Part shown: piece after piece, positions 8,973 through 18,669 of the stretch
Layout: every line of letters begins with the position of its first letter
How positions within the stretch are numbered: position 1 is the first letter of the stretch
DNA from: Vibrio gazogenes
Lineage (GTDB): Bacteria > Pseudomonadota > Gammaproteobacteria > Enterobacterales > Vibrionaceae
Direction: 5' to 3'
Length of the DNA: 64,000 bases
Assembly: GCF_002196515.1 (NCBI RefSeq)
Contig: NZ_CP018835.1
Coordinates: forward strand, 1,736,001-1,800,000
The notes under the pieces: generated by a model
What the model was told of the DNA's origin: nothing
The model's database searches: none
The model's input: the letters and a program-made list of their open reading frames with translations, nothing else
Translations under genes and position numbers: made by a program

Positions 8973-9238
8973 AAGTAACTCCCTGAGTAGGTAAATGAAT
9001 ATCACCAATCAAAGGTTCCTAATCTTCGAGTGGTGAACTGAACGAGGTTAGGAACTACCGCACTCAAGGAAACGGCCTGACCGAAATCAGCCTGTCCAGT
9101 CCACCATAATTTAGGTGTGCAAGACTGCATATAGTAAAGTCTGTATATACCGACGTCTATATGTCTTGAGTTTTTACGCAGGGTTCCTAATCCCGACACC
9201 GTTTTTATCGGTGCGAATTCAGGGTAAGCAGTGTCAGG
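8973..9238 (-). ncRNA. Structured leader, copy B
   Basis: Same architecture as copy A with different words. Outer: CCTGAGT (8982-8988) and GGTTCCTAATC (9014-9024). Inner: GGTTAGGAAC (9046-9055) and ACTCAAGG (9062-9069). Far outer: CTTGAGT (9165-9171) and GGTTCCTAATCC (9182-9193). The b word is one base longer than in copy A at all three places. In the minus-strand RNA the near-SD pairing is an 8-bp helix with one G-U. The single variant in the closing stem is also U-G only on the minus strand. Confidence 0.7.
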
Positions 9239-9416
9239 TTTGTTGGCGAGGTACAAGAAAATAAAGCGCGTGTGATAGAGCAAAATCCCATACTTTCTTC
9301 ACACTCTGTTCATCATAATTTTGCGAGTCATTTCACAGTGTTCGCTATCCCTATAAAAATGGGATCCCTATTCAGGAAAAGAGTTTTCCTTCTCATTTGT
9401 CAGTCATATTTTGGTT

Positions 9417-9450
9417 TTCATCAAGATTCATATTCACGCTTCGTTATAAT
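9417..9450 (+). promoter_or_regulatory. Shared promoter cassette upstream of vgrG
   Basis: TTCATC at 9417, TTCAT 10 bp later and TATAAT at 9445-9450 keep the same 34-bp geometry as the immunity promoters, while the sequence between is diverged. The conserved TTTTGCGAG block lies upstream at about 9319. This suggests vgrG and the immunity genes answer to the same regulator. Confidence 0.55.
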
Positions 9451-9523
9451 AACGGCTTGTTTTGTTGCCGCTCACAGTCGGCTGTTGTCATTTGTTCATG
9501 AACAACAATGTCAGGTAAAAACT

Positions 9524-12500
9524 ATGGGGACTTTGAACTTCCGTCTTGTCAGTGGTGTCGGTGAAGCGTTGGTGGTTCGTGACTATCAGGGACATGAATC
9601 GGTTTCTGATTCACACGATGCACAGGGCAACCCGGTCTATGGCTTTCGCTACCACATCGAGCTGGCCAGCCGCGATTCAAGCATCAGTGCCGAGCAACTG
9701 GTCGATACGACCGCTGTCTTAGAAGTCATCCGCGATGGTGAAGTCGTACAACAAGTCCATGGTATTGTGCGCAGCTTCAGCCGGGGGGATACCGGCCATC
9801 ATCACACCTATTACTCCCTGACACTGGTGCCCGCCCTTGAGCGACTGTCCCTGCGCCACAACAGCCGGATTTTCCAACATAAAACCGTCCCAGAGATTCT
9901 GGCCATTCTCCTTGATGAAATGCACATCACCGACTACGCCTTTTCCGTCAAACGGGAATGTGCACCGCGGGAGTTCTGCGTTCAGTATCGGGAGACCGAT
10001 TTAGCATTCTTCCATCGGTTGGCGGCTGAAGAAGGGTTGATGTACACCTTCAGCCATGAGTCCGAAAAACATACCTTAATCGTCACTGATAACAGTGCCG
10101 GATTTACCCAACTGGGCGGCACCGTCCCCTATAACGTACTGTCCGGTGGTGTCGCGGAAACTCCTTATGTTTCTGCCATCAGTGAGACCAAACAATCCGA
10201 GGTGACGGAAGTTGCCATGCGGGATTACAGCTTTAAAAAGCCCGACTACAACTTTAAACAGTCCGCCCTTGGCAGTGACATGGCTTACCAACTGCCAGAC
10301 TACCAACACTACGATGCACCGGGGCGCTATAAAGATGATGCCAGCGGCAAAGCCTTCAGTCAGATTCGCCTCGAATCACTGCGCCGGGCAAGCCACACCG
10401 CATCGGGTAAAAGTAACCAAGCCAAGCTTCAGGCCGGTGTGGTATTCACTCTGGCCGACCATCTTGACAGCACCATGAATCGCCCCTGGCTGATTGTCGG
10501 GATTGACCATCAGGGCAGTCAGCCCCAAGCACTGGAAGAATCCGGTGGCAGCGGTGCGACCACATACAGCAACCAGTTTGTTGTCATTCCGAATGAAACG
10601 CTGTGGCGCATGCAGCCACACCCCAAACCACAAGTGGACGGCCCGATGGTCGCCACCGTAGTCGGGCCGCAAGGCGAAGAAATCTACTGTGATGAACACG
10701 GTCGGGTGAAGCTCTCCTTCCCGTGGGACCGTTACAGCAATGAAGATGAGCACAGCTCTTGTTGGGTTCGCGTCGCCCAAGGCTGGGCAGGTGCCCAGTA
10801 CGGGATGGTCGCCCTCCCCCGTGTCGGCCATGAAGTGATTGTTACTTTCCTCAATGGTGACCCGGACCAGCCGCTGGTGACCGGTCGCACCTATCATGCG
10901 ACCAACACGCCGCCTTATTCTCTGCCGGATAACAAAACCAAAACTGTCATTCGCACCCAAACCCATCAGGGCACCGGTTTTAACGAATTAAGTTTTGAAG
11001 ACCAGTCCGGCAGCGAGAAAATTTACCTCCACGCGCAGAAAGACTACGAAGCGCTGGTTGAAAACGACAGCACCACCCAGATTAAACATGACCGCCATCT
11101 CACGGTAGAAAACGACCGTTACAGCCATGTGCAGGTCAACGACCACCTGAGCATCGACGGTGAGCAGCGCACCGCCATCAAGCAAAACCTCACCCTTGCA
11201 ACCGATGCCTCGCTGCACCAGAAAGTCGGCCAGAAAACCATTGTCGATTCAGGCAGCGAAGTGCATCTCAAGGCCGGTAAGGCCGTCGTCCTCGATGCCG
11301 GTAATGAAATCACCGTCAAAGTCGGTGGCAGCTTTATCAAAGTCGATGCCGGCGGTGTGCATGTGGTCAGCGGTGCCATCAACCTCAACTCCGGCGGCAG
11401 TGCCGGCAGCGGCTCAGGTTACGGCGGACAGCCGGCCACCATGCCGAATATCCTCAAAGCACTGACACCACCGGAAGAGGCGCAGGCACCGTCATTTGCG
11501 GCAAGCGAAGTGCAAGCATCACCCCAGCTCATTCCTTATTCACCAAACCTGATTCAGCAGGTTGAAGCGGATATGCTGGCAGGCACGCCAGTCACACCGG
11601 TTTGTAAAGTACCGGTTGGTGGGCCGTGTCCGTTTAGTGATTTTGACCCAACAAGTTTTACTCAAAATAACTCGACATCATCAACAAATGACAAGACGCA
11701 ATCATCGTCAAATAAAATTAAAGAGACAAAACAAGTTAATGAAAAACAATCAGAATTTACGGTATTAGATATACCAGAAGTGATGTCAGGTAAATTGAAT
11801 TGGCCAAAATCAGCGACCGTGATGAATTTGTGGTTTCAATTAAACGCAAGGGAAATGACCCCCAGTGAAAAAGCAGGAGTTGTTAAGCCTGTCGACTTTC
11901 CCAAAGAATATATTAATAAAACATTATTCCCATGGACATGGTTGACTCAATACCCGCAAGTGAAAGAGGCTTTGAGCGAGATGAATAGCCTATTGGATAC
12001 TTCGAATGCAAAACGGGAACAACGTAAGCATTTAGTTAAGTATATTAAGGATAAACAGCAAGAAATAGTTTTTCCTTACCAATTAGATAATGGCAGTGAT
12101 CCTGTAGTTCTACACTCATTCTGGCAATTTCAGCTCAAGGGTATTGGGTATGACTTTGGTCAGGTAGATGATCTCTATGGGTCATTAGGAAACTTTGCTA
12201 TTTATGCGGCAATAACAAAAGCGCTCATCAAAAAAGTAGATGAAAAACATTATCAGGCAACGGTGACTGAAGTTGGTATTTATATGCGCGATACATTTGA
12301 TTTCATTGGAAGCCAGTATCTGGGGCACTGGAACTTTGAAGGATTGGGCTTAAATCCTCTCGGCGGACTGGCAAATAGATTTAATTTTGAATGGCAGTTA
12401 CCAGGATGGAATCCTAAATTGGGAATGGCAGAAGCATTTGGTAATCATGATTTTAACCAATACCGAGACAAACATTCGAAGGGTGGAGACTTACTGCTAT

Positions 12501-12556
12501 TTTCTGATGTAAAACGTCTGCCGGTAAATATTGAATTATTATTGGAGATCTCATAA
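9524..12556 (+). CDS. vgrG: VgrG spike protein with C-terminal toxin-like extension
   Basis: The start at 9524 is chosen because the protein then begins MGTLNFRLVSGVGE, as VgrGs do; an upstream in-frame ATG at 9272 lies in the promoter region. The product has 1010 residues. The gp27/gp5-like trimer region includes DGPMVATVVGPQGEEIYCDEH, VKLSFPWDR, SCWVRVAQ and ALPRVGHEV, then a repetitive DUF2345 needle to about residue 640. A Pro- and Ser-rich linker (about 645-745) leads to a 265-residue C-terminal domain that resembles DUF6402 (GVYMRD-type YMRDTFDF, GHWN, KGGDLLLFSDV). The next gene overlaps its stop by 1 nt, as expected for immunity. Confidence 0.85.
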   Translation: MGTLNFRLVSGVGEALVVRDYQGHESVSDSHDAQGNPVYGFRYHIELASRDSSISAEQLVDTTAVLEVIRDGEVVQQVHGIVRSFSRGDTGHHHTYYSLTLVPALERLSLRHNSRIFQHKTVPEILAILLDEMHITDYAFSVKRECAPREFCVQYRETDLAFFHRLAAEEGLMYTFSHESEKHTLIVTDNSAGFTQLGGTVPYNVLSGGVAETPYVSAISETKQSEVTEVAMRDYSFKKPDYNFKQSALGSDMAYQLPDYQHYDAPGRYKDDASGKAFSQIRLESLRRASHTASGKSNQAKLQAGVVFTLADHLDSTMNRPWLIVGIDHQGSQPQALEESGGSGATTYSNQFVVIPNETLWRMQPHPKPQVDGPMVATVVGPQGEEIYCDEHGRVKLSFPWDRYSNEDEHSSCWVRVAQGWAGAQYGMVALPRVGHEVIVTFLNGDPDQPLVTGRTYHATNTPPYSLPDNKTKTVIRTQTHQGTGFNELSFEDQSGSEKIYLHAQKDYEALVENDSTTQIKHDRHLTVENDRYSHVQVNDHLSIDGEQRTAIKQNLTLATDASLHQKVGQKTIVDSGSEVHLKAGKAVVLDAGNEITVKVGGSFIKVDAGGVHVVSGAINLNSGGSAGSGSGYGGQPATMPNILKALTPPEEAQAPSFAASEVQASPQLIPYSPNLIQQVEADMLAGTPVTPVCKVPVGGPCPFSDFDPTSFTQNNSTSSTNDKTQSSSNKIKETKQVNEKQSEFTVLDIPEVMSGKLNWPKSATVMNLWFQLNAREMTPSEKAGVVKPVDFPKEYINKTLFPWTWLTQYPQVKEALSEMNSLLDTSNAKREQRKHLVKYIKDKQQEIVFPYQLDNGSDPVVLHSFWQFQLKGIGYDFGQVDDLYGSLGNFAIYAAITKALIKKVDEKHYQATVTEVGIYMRDTFDFIGSQYLGHWNFEGLGLNPLGGLANRFNFEWQLPGWNPKLGMAEAFGNHDFNQYRDKHSKGGDLLLFSDVKRLPVNIELLLEIS

Positions 12557-12981
12557 TGAGCTTGGGGAGATGGGTTCGACGTTTTTGTCTTATTGTTTTG
12601 GTCTTATTAATACTTAAGGTCAGTTTTGATATTTGGGTCACTCCTGATTATAAAGGACAAGACGCTTATGTGAGCAATTCTCCAGATGGTCAATATAAAG
12701 CGCTGATAGTACCTACGACCAGCCGAACCGTACTGATTCTTCAACACTTAAAAGACCAAAATAATCTGATAGTGACACCACTTCCAAAAGACTGGGTTGC
12801 GAGTCTTTCCGACGATAATTGGACTTGTGATAAAGAGAATGGCTGCACGGCTTACAGAGCCGGATATCAGCCTGAGTTTTCTTTACCGCCTTCATTCTGG
12901 TTGCGTTTGCATACATGGCTGACGATTAAGATAAAACATTTAGAGAATCCGCAACTAAAAGAAATAAATCGGGATGAATAA
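12556..12981 (+). CDS. Immunity protein for the VgrG C-terminal domain
   Basis: A 141-residue protein with one N-terminal hydrophobic helix (about residues 8-27) and a polar remainder, probably periplasmic. Its ATG overlaps the vgrG stop (TAATG at 12554-12558), so translation is probably coupled. This position marks it as the likely cognate immunity for the VgrG extension. A near-identical copy with a nonsense mutation lies at 857-1282. No known family recognised. Confidence 0.7.
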   Translation: MSLGRWVRRFCLIVLVLLILKVSFDIWVTPDYKGQDAYVSNSPDGQYKALIVPTTSRTVLILQHLKDQNNLIVTPLPKDWVASLSDDNWTCDKENGCTAYRAGYQPEFSLPPSFWLRLHTWLTIKIKHLENPQLKEINRDE

Positions 12982-13038
12982 TGTCAGTATTGCCATGTTG
13001 GTAACAGGCTAGAGCAAAATTATGAGATATGAACAAAC

Positions 13039-13839
13039 ATGCTTAATTTAACACACGAATACCACGGTGAGGCAGTCAACTGGTATGCCGTGGTTCGCGG
13101 TGATACCGGGCTTGCGCCAGCAGTTTATCAGTGGATTGACGGCCATCAGATTGAGCCGCTTTACCTGATGACAGTCTTAGACAGCTTGCAGGATGAAAGT
13201 CCGCTGGTTATTGCCTTGAAATATGGTGGCGGTGATCCGCTGACGGATAAACTGCCCCCGGAGCAGACGATTTACTTTTCTGCCCCGATGAATATGGCCA
13301 TGGACGATGTGCTTCATCAACTACGCACGCGGATGGTGGTTTACTTTGAAGGCAACACCACCGGCCTGCTCCACTATTATCATCCACAAGTTGCGAGTTA
13401 TTTGTTCACTCTGGCTGACCGTGAGGATACCTGTGGATGGCTGGGGCTATGCTGCTCTGCCATGGTCTACCGCCAACAACTCAGTGAACCGGCAAATTGG
13501 GTTGAAGTCGGTGACGGTCACAGCCAACCGGATCCGGACGTCTGGGTGATGCAGCCAAGTCAGGAACAAGCACTTGAACGCTTACACGAAGACAAAGTCA
13601 TTGCTGCATGGGCGCAGCAGGCCGATGTCGATGAGATCGACTGGCTTTGTCAGTATCAAGTTACCCGTTTCTGTCAAACCTACGATATTCAGGCAGAGCC
13701 GCTGCAAAACCATTTACGTCTGTGGGCACAGCAGAACACCTTTAATTTAGATGACTTCCAACCGGAAGAACAATTCGTGGCGCTCCTGCCGGAGCAAAAA
13801 ATCGAACGATTAGAACAACGCGTGGCGAGAGGATTATAA
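13039..13839 (+). CDS. DUF4123 T6SS adaptor, copy 2
   Basis: A 266-residue near-identical paralogue of the adaptor at 1340. Differences are scattered (for example SEPANW for SESASW, and FNLDDF for FYLDDF). It sits 57 nt after the immunity gene and 3 nt before the second VasX-like effector, so it probably loads that effector onto the VgrG encoded upstream. The long near-identity shows recent duplication or ongoing gene conversion between the modules. Confidence 0.8.
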   Translation: MLNLTHEYHGEAVNWYAVVRGDTGLAPAVYQWIDGHQIEPLYLMTVLDSLQDESPLVIALKYGGGDPLTDKLPPEQTIYFSAPMNMAMDDVLHQLRTRMVVYFEGNTTGLLHYYHPQVASYLFTLADREDTCGWLGLCCSAMVYRQQLSEPANWVEVGDGHSQPDPDVWVMQPSQEQALERLHEDKVIAAWAQQADVDEIDWLCQYQVTRFCQTYDIQAEPLQNHLRLWAQQNTFNLDDFQPEEQFVALLPEQKIERLEQRVARGL

Positions 13840-13842
13840 CTT

Positions 13843-16800
13843 ATGGCTTGTACATGTGATCATAACAAACTGCTGTTGATCGAAGTCACCGGAACCCAAC
13901 ATGAACCCCAGCAAGATTTTGCATTCTATGACCTGACCGATATGACCCAACAATCAGCGCTGGAGGGAAAGAAGTATACCGACAAAGCCCTCGCTGAAAC
14001 AACGATTTACGGCTGGGACTGGTGCAAAGAAAAAGAAAACCGCAATGTCTGGCTCTCTGTGAAAGCCAGCGACGGCCCGATCATGCTACCGTTGTTCGAC
14101 AATGTCAGCTATACCCAACGCATTGCCAAAGGCCCGCAGAAATATCAGCTTCATTCATTTATTCCGTTGACCCTATTACCGACATTTAAAGAGCACGCGA
14201 CTCCTGAAGAGCGCATAGCCCCGCTCCGTGACGGTTACCTCTATATTGCTTATAACGGCAAAATCTGGCGGGAAATCCAAATTTCAGCGACAGATGACGG
14301 AAAGCCCTGTTTCAAAGACACTAACCTATTTGCTTATCGGCAAGGCCGAGATAAGCCGGTCAAAACAGAGACGAAACGTGAAGTCACGGGCGAAGCGTTA
14401 AAAGAGATTTGGTACCCGGCCAAAGAGAATGGCCGCAAAACCAATATCCGAATGGCCTTCTCCGAAGTGCAATGGAGTGGCGCTCGGATCAACCGCCTGG
14501 AAGCAAATCCATCCGAGTTGAATCAGCGGATGGAAAAAATCGAAGAAAATTCAGAGCAGATTCGGGTTATTCGGGCAGAAGCCAAAAAACAAGAAAAGCC
14601 ATTACCTGAGATGCGAGAAAGAGAGATGGCTATAGAGGTGCTTTTAGGTGAACCTCGTTTGTTTAGTCGTGATCTAGCTGGTAGCTGGCTAAAAAGCTCC
14701 TATGAAAGTACAAAGTCTGAAATAGAAAATGCTCGAAAAGATGGCTCTATTGCACTAAGCCAATATAGAAATCGTATTCAAAACACACAAGATGAGCATC
14801 TCTATGACATGATGCTTAGGCAAACAGCGCTGAGCGAGATTATTGGCGCAGAGACAAAAGAATCCGTTAAAATTCCATCGTGGAATATCGACTCAGTGAG
14901 TGATTATCTGACTGATGCCAAAAAACGGTTTTTAAGAGGCATTGTTCTGACCGATCCTCTGTTTGAACTCCGGCATTTGAGCTATCTAATCAAATCCGGT
15001 GTGAGTGAAATTGGGATGTTACTGAAAGATGCTTCAATACAGCCTTATTTTAAAAGTGCCGAGTTGGTTCAGCGGTTTTTTGTCCCCAAAAAATGGGGAA
15101 AAACAGAAAATCCATATCACGATTTTATCGATACTCGACATTTCGATAGCAGCCCCGGTGGGCTATTTCGCCGTACCATGCGACTGACGGAGAGAATGTT
15201 GTGTTTTAACAATGTACAAACATTGCAAAAACAGTTAGCGAGCCACTTAAAAGCTGAATCACTCGTCACGGTTCTCAAAGATATCACATCTTTAGATGAT
15301 ACGAATGCCGGTGGGGTTTATCCGCTCATAGGAAATGCGATCAGTGCACTAAGTCTACAAATTGGTGCAATTGATACGCTTGGATATGGCGAAGAGGGAC
15401 ATGACAACCCAAATCCAAATCTCCCTCAGCTGGAACAATTACTGAGTAACGACCGCACCCACCCATTACATGAGTTATTGTTTACAGAGAATGGGCAAGT
15501 CACGCTTGATGGCGAATACACCCCTCCTAAAGGCAAGAACGATGGTTCAGGTCTTTGTACTGCTGAAAATATAGCTCGCTGGGCTGATAAAAACCTGCTT
15601 GTAAAGCCAGACAAAATAGAAGTCGCCGAGTTAAACTCATTATTTCCAAGCGACATTGATACATTCCCGACAGCACGCCGGATCGCGGGGGTCGTCGATG
15701 GAATGATGCGAGATTACTTTATTGCTGTTGCCGAAATTATGCGAGGGCTCGCGCATGCCTCAACGTCATCTGTCAATTTCGAAACTGTCTATGTACCGCT
15801 TCTTTCAACCCTAAAAAGTATTGGCCCGACAGCACTGGGAAAAATTGAGCTAACTGATATTGATAAGGTTAAAGCTGGTTATCTCGTGATTGGTGTTGAG
15901 GGACAAGGACTCAAAATGGGGATAACAGATGCGGATCGAGAGTTTCTTGCCAAACAGAAAGGGCGCAATCCTTTCCGCCGAGTGTATGACTCAAACGGGA
16001 AACTCGTCTTAACCACCAATAAAAAAACCGCAGACGCGGCTCTAAAGCAAGTTACCACTGAAACCGCAGAAAGCCCTGCGTTGCATCCCAAGGGAAAATT
16101 TAAAGTTGTTGTTGTGCCGGATGAAGCAGATGGTATTGGTGCGATTTATAGTAAACCGGCAACCAAACGTACAATCAAAGATTTTGCAAAAAGTAAAAGT
16201 ATTGCTGAAGCTTACGAAAAGTTTCGAGTACCACACTTTATGGTGGTTATTGAAGTAATGAATTTACTCATAACTTACAAAAATTTGGATAAAAACATTC
16301 AAGAGGGAAAACATATTGCATATGTTGGTATTAACATGTTTAGCGCATTAGCTGATCTTAGTGTAGCCTCAGCACATAGCGCTAACATGTTATTAGGAAT
16401 GGAGTCAACTTTCACCAAGGCAGTTAATACTCCATTATTTAATTTTACCGATGATGCAGCCATTTTTCTAAAAGAAGCTGGTTTAAAGACCATCTATTCT
16501 CGATTATTTGTTGCTAGTACTGCTGCTGGATTATTAACTGCAGGCATTGCGATTTATGACTCTTTTCAGCTGTGGGATAAACATGATGATGATGCAGCCA
16601 CTGCGATGATGGCTGTCGGAGTTGGGACGGCAATGGCCGCAATTGGTGCTATTGCGGCAGAAGGGACATTTTTATCAGCACTAGGCCCATGGGGGATCGC
16701 AATCGCGGTGATTGGCGGTATTTTCTACATGTTCCTTATCGATACACCTTATGAGACTTGGTTAAAAAACGGCCCTTTTAGCACAGATCCGGACAATGAC

Positions 16801-17430
16801 TATGCCCACCTCCAAGATCCGGAGACCGCATTCCAGCGTTTACTCGGGCTATTAATTCGCTTTGAAGTGAATCTGTATGAGATTCAGAAGCAAGTTCGAC
16901 TCTCAGAGCAAGAGAAGGCCGAATGGCAGCAGGCCGGTGTCACCCATATATTATGGGTTCGCTCTAATCTTGGCCAACTACTTAATCAGGAGAAAGAAAC
17001 GTCTTTAATGTATGTCCGGCAAGCCATTATGGAGCACAAAAGCCATTTGGTGGATACTGCGAGTCGCACCGAATATGTCTACACGCATACCTTAATCGAC
17101 ATTGATAAACACAATACGCAACCGATGAAGCGTGAATCAACGGCTGACGGGGATTTATATGGCTATCAATTCAGCAAGTCCGTCCCCAAAGATAGAACTG
17201 ACAATGGTTTTTTATACTCTAAACGAGATATTTATCGTTATGAGCCGGGGTTCCTTGCCCGGGCGCAGTTTGTGATTAATGACGTTACATTCCCGACACC
17301 GGCATTAGACGATTCAGCGTCCTCTCCCAAACCGGGACATGGTTTATTGCCGACTTTCAAAATGGATGAAGATGAAGATAAAGCCTGGCTGCGCTACCAG
17401 TTACCGGAAGTAAAAGAGGAATCACAATGA
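13843..17430 (+). CDS. VasX-like T6SS membrane effector, copy 2
   Basis: A 1195-residue protein. The first ~229 residues are almost the same as in copy 1, with the VasX-type N-terminal domain; beyond ELNQRM the sequences diverge strongly but stay alignable (FKSAELVQRF versus YKSAELLQMF). Hydrophobic segments at about residues 886-968 (ASTAAGLLTAGIAIYDSF, AVGVGTAMAAIGAIAA, IAIAVIGGIFYMFLI) match the position in copy 1. The stop overlaps the next ATG (ATGA, 17427-17430), indicating translational coupling to the B-type immunity gene. Confidence 0.8.
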   Translation: MACTCDHNKLLLIEVTGTQHEPQQDFAFYDLTDMTQQSALEGKKYTDKALAETTIYGWDWCKEKENRNVWLSVKASDGPIMLPLFDNVSYTQRIAKGPQKYQLHSFIPLTLLPTFKEHATPEERIAPLRDGYLYIAYNGKIWREIQISATDDGKPCFKDTNLFAYRQGRDKPVKTETKREVTGEALKEIWYPAKENGRKTNIRMAFSEVQWSGARINRLEANPSELNQRMEKIEENSEQIRVIRAEAKKQEKPLPEMREREMAIEVLLGEPRLFSRDLAGSWLKSSYESTKSEIENARKDGSIALSQYRNRIQNTQDEHLYDMMLRQTALSEIIGAETKESVKIPSWNIDSVSDYLTDAKKRFLRGIVLTDPLFELRHLSYLIKSGVSEIGMLLKDASIQPYFKSAELVQRFFVPKKWGKTENPYHDFIDTRHFDSSPGGLFRRTMRLTERMLCFNNVQTLQKQLASHLKAESLVTVLKDITSLDDTNAGGVYPLIGNAISALSLQIGAIDTLGYGEEGHDNPNPNLPQLEQLLSNDRTHPLHELLFTENGQVTLDGEYTPPKGKNDGSGLCTAENIARWADKNLLVKPDKIEVAELNSLFPSDIDTFPTARRIAGVVDGMMRDYFIAVAEIMRGLAHASTSSVNFETVYVPLLSTLKSIGPTALGKIELTDIDKVKAGYLVIGVEGQGLKMGITDADREFLAKQKGRNPFRRVYDSNGKLVLTTNKKTADAALKQVTTETAESPALHPKGKFKVVVVPDEADGIGAIYSKPATKRTIKDFAKSKSIAEAYEKFRVPHFMVVIEVMNLLITYKNLDKNIQEGKHIAYVGINMFSALADLSVASAHSANMLLGMESTFTKAVNTPLFNFTDDAAIFLKEAGLKTIYSRLFVASTAAGLLTAGIAIYDSFQLWDKHDDDAATAMMAVGVGTAMAAIGAIAAEGTFLSALGPWGIAIAVIGGIFYMFLIDTPYETWLKNGPFSTDPDNDYAHLQDPETAFQRLLGLLIRFEVNLYEIQKQVRLSEQEKAEWQQAGVTHILWVRSNLGQLLNQEKETSLMYVRQAIMEHKSHLVDTASRTEYVYTHTLIDIDKHNTQPMKRESTADGDLYGYQFSKSVPKDRTDNGFLYSKRDIYRYEPGFLARAQFVINDVTFPTPALDDSASSPKPGHGLLPTFKMDEDEDKAWLRYQLPEVKEESQ

Positions 17431-18398
17431 GTTACCAGCCCACAGCCTATAATAGTCAAACATTTACACCTCAGCCGAGCATGAATGAGACACAAAATTG
17501 GTCAGAAAGAATACACAAACGGGGAGAGATTTTCCCTTTTTCTCAAGTCAATGATTGTATCGCTACGTCTGCGGTTAGAGATCAAGAACCGTCTATTGTT
17601 GGTAATAGTAATAGAAAAAGCAATTTTTACTGGAATAATCAACGATTACAACCATATACATTTGTTAAGTGGATAAGTTTTTATATACTTGTTGCAAGTA
17701 TCGCTAAACTTGCTCTTATCGTTGCTTACCCATTTTTTCTTATTCTATCTTTAATTGTATATATAAAGCAGTCTACGCCAGATGGAGCAATAGAATTGCT
17801 AACTACGATGACATGGTATATTGCTTTTCCATCAATTATTGTATATTTCCCTGTTTTGTGGGTTAACAGATGTAAGCCTAAATTTGATTATTCTCATATA
17901 TCTCTTTTTGCCCGTAAAAAATATTGCCTCAACCGGGAAACCGGTATGGTGACCCTATATGGTGAACACAATCGCAAGATTTTTAGTCATCCATTTATCG
18001 AGTTTGACTGTATTCTTGCCAGCAACCCGAACCATCAAGGCCTGTTGAGCTATCGGCTAATGCTAGTCCATCGTTATAGTGATTACGCTCAAGGTGTTAA
18101 TATCGGCTCCTTGGTTGGCGTCAATGCCCCATTAGCAGAATACAGGCGTCTATGGAATATGATTCAGCAATATATGGATGTCAGCAAACCGCTGCCGGAT
18201 ATCCCGATGTTAGAGCAGTTTCGTGAATTAGACCCGACCACCGCCGCCTACGATCAACAACATCAACGCAATCCCAATTACTGGCGCAGTATGTCAGATG
18301 AGGAATTCGATAAAACGTTGACCGAAATGGCTCGCAATCAGCGAGAGCAGAATATCCCCCCTACTGGCCCCGAAATTGATATTTTTGCCAAAGCATAA
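17427..18398 (+). CDS. Membrane immunity protein, B type, copy 1
   Basis: A 323-residue protein translationally coupled to effector 2 by a 4-nt overlap, so it is the most likely cognate immunity. Hydrophobic segments lie at about residues 80-112 and 125-147. The C-terminal domain begins near KKYCLNRETGMVTLY and has the EHNRKIFSHPFIEFD subtype, shared only with copy 4. There is no separate promoter cassette in front, unlike the six following copies. Confidence 0.75.
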   Translation: MSYQPTAYNSQTFTPQPSMNETQNWSERIHKRGEIFPFSQVNDCIATSAVRDQEPSIVGNSNRKSNFYWNNQRLQPYTFVKWISFYILVASIAKLALIVAYPFFLILSLIVYIKQSTPDGAIELLTTMTWYIAFPSIIVYFPVLWVNRCKPKFDYSHISLFARKKYCLNRETGMVTLYGEHNRKIFSHPFIEFDCILASNPNHQGLLSYRLMLVHRYSDYAQGVNIGSLVGVNAPLAEYRRLWNMIQQYMDVSKPLPDIPMLEQFRELDPTTAAYDQQHQRNPNYWRSMSDEEFDKTLTEMARNQREQNIPPTGPEIDIFAKA

Positions 18399-18404
18399 CG
18401 GAAT

Positions 18405-18428
18405 AAGGAGAGACGAATGTCTCTCCTT
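18405..18428 (+). terminator. Hairpin after B-type copy 1
   Basis: Arms AAGGAGAGAC and GTCTCTCCTT with loop GAAT. No long U-tract, so termination strength is uncertain. The same hairpin follows every B-type copy. Confidence 0.5.
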
Positions 18429-18517
18429 CACTCCTTATTTGAATGACCTAGCACCCTTTCAAAAATCTGACTCATAATTTTGCGAGTAATTTCACACCGT
18501 GTTGTTTTATAGACAAA

Positions 18518-18551
18518 TTCATCGAGATTCATATTTGGATTGCGTTATAAT
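18518..18551 (+). promoter_or_regulatory. Shared promoter cassette, B copy 2
   Basis: TTCATC at 18518, second TTCAT at +10, TATAAT at 18546-18551. The TTTTGCGAGTAATTTCACA block is about 30 bp upstream. Confidence 0.6.
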
Positions 18552-18669
18552 TAAAACCACTCAAATGAGTTCACTTTCAATGTTAATATGAAATAACACT
18601 TCATTCCAAAACTGAAGACGCCAGACTTTCTCTGGACCATTAATGACCAGATTTAAAAAGAGTAATTGA

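Noticed and set aside
9272..9523. N-terminal 84-residue extension of VgrG
   Set aside because: This stretch holds the shared promoter cassette, and VgrG homology begins at the ATG at 9524.
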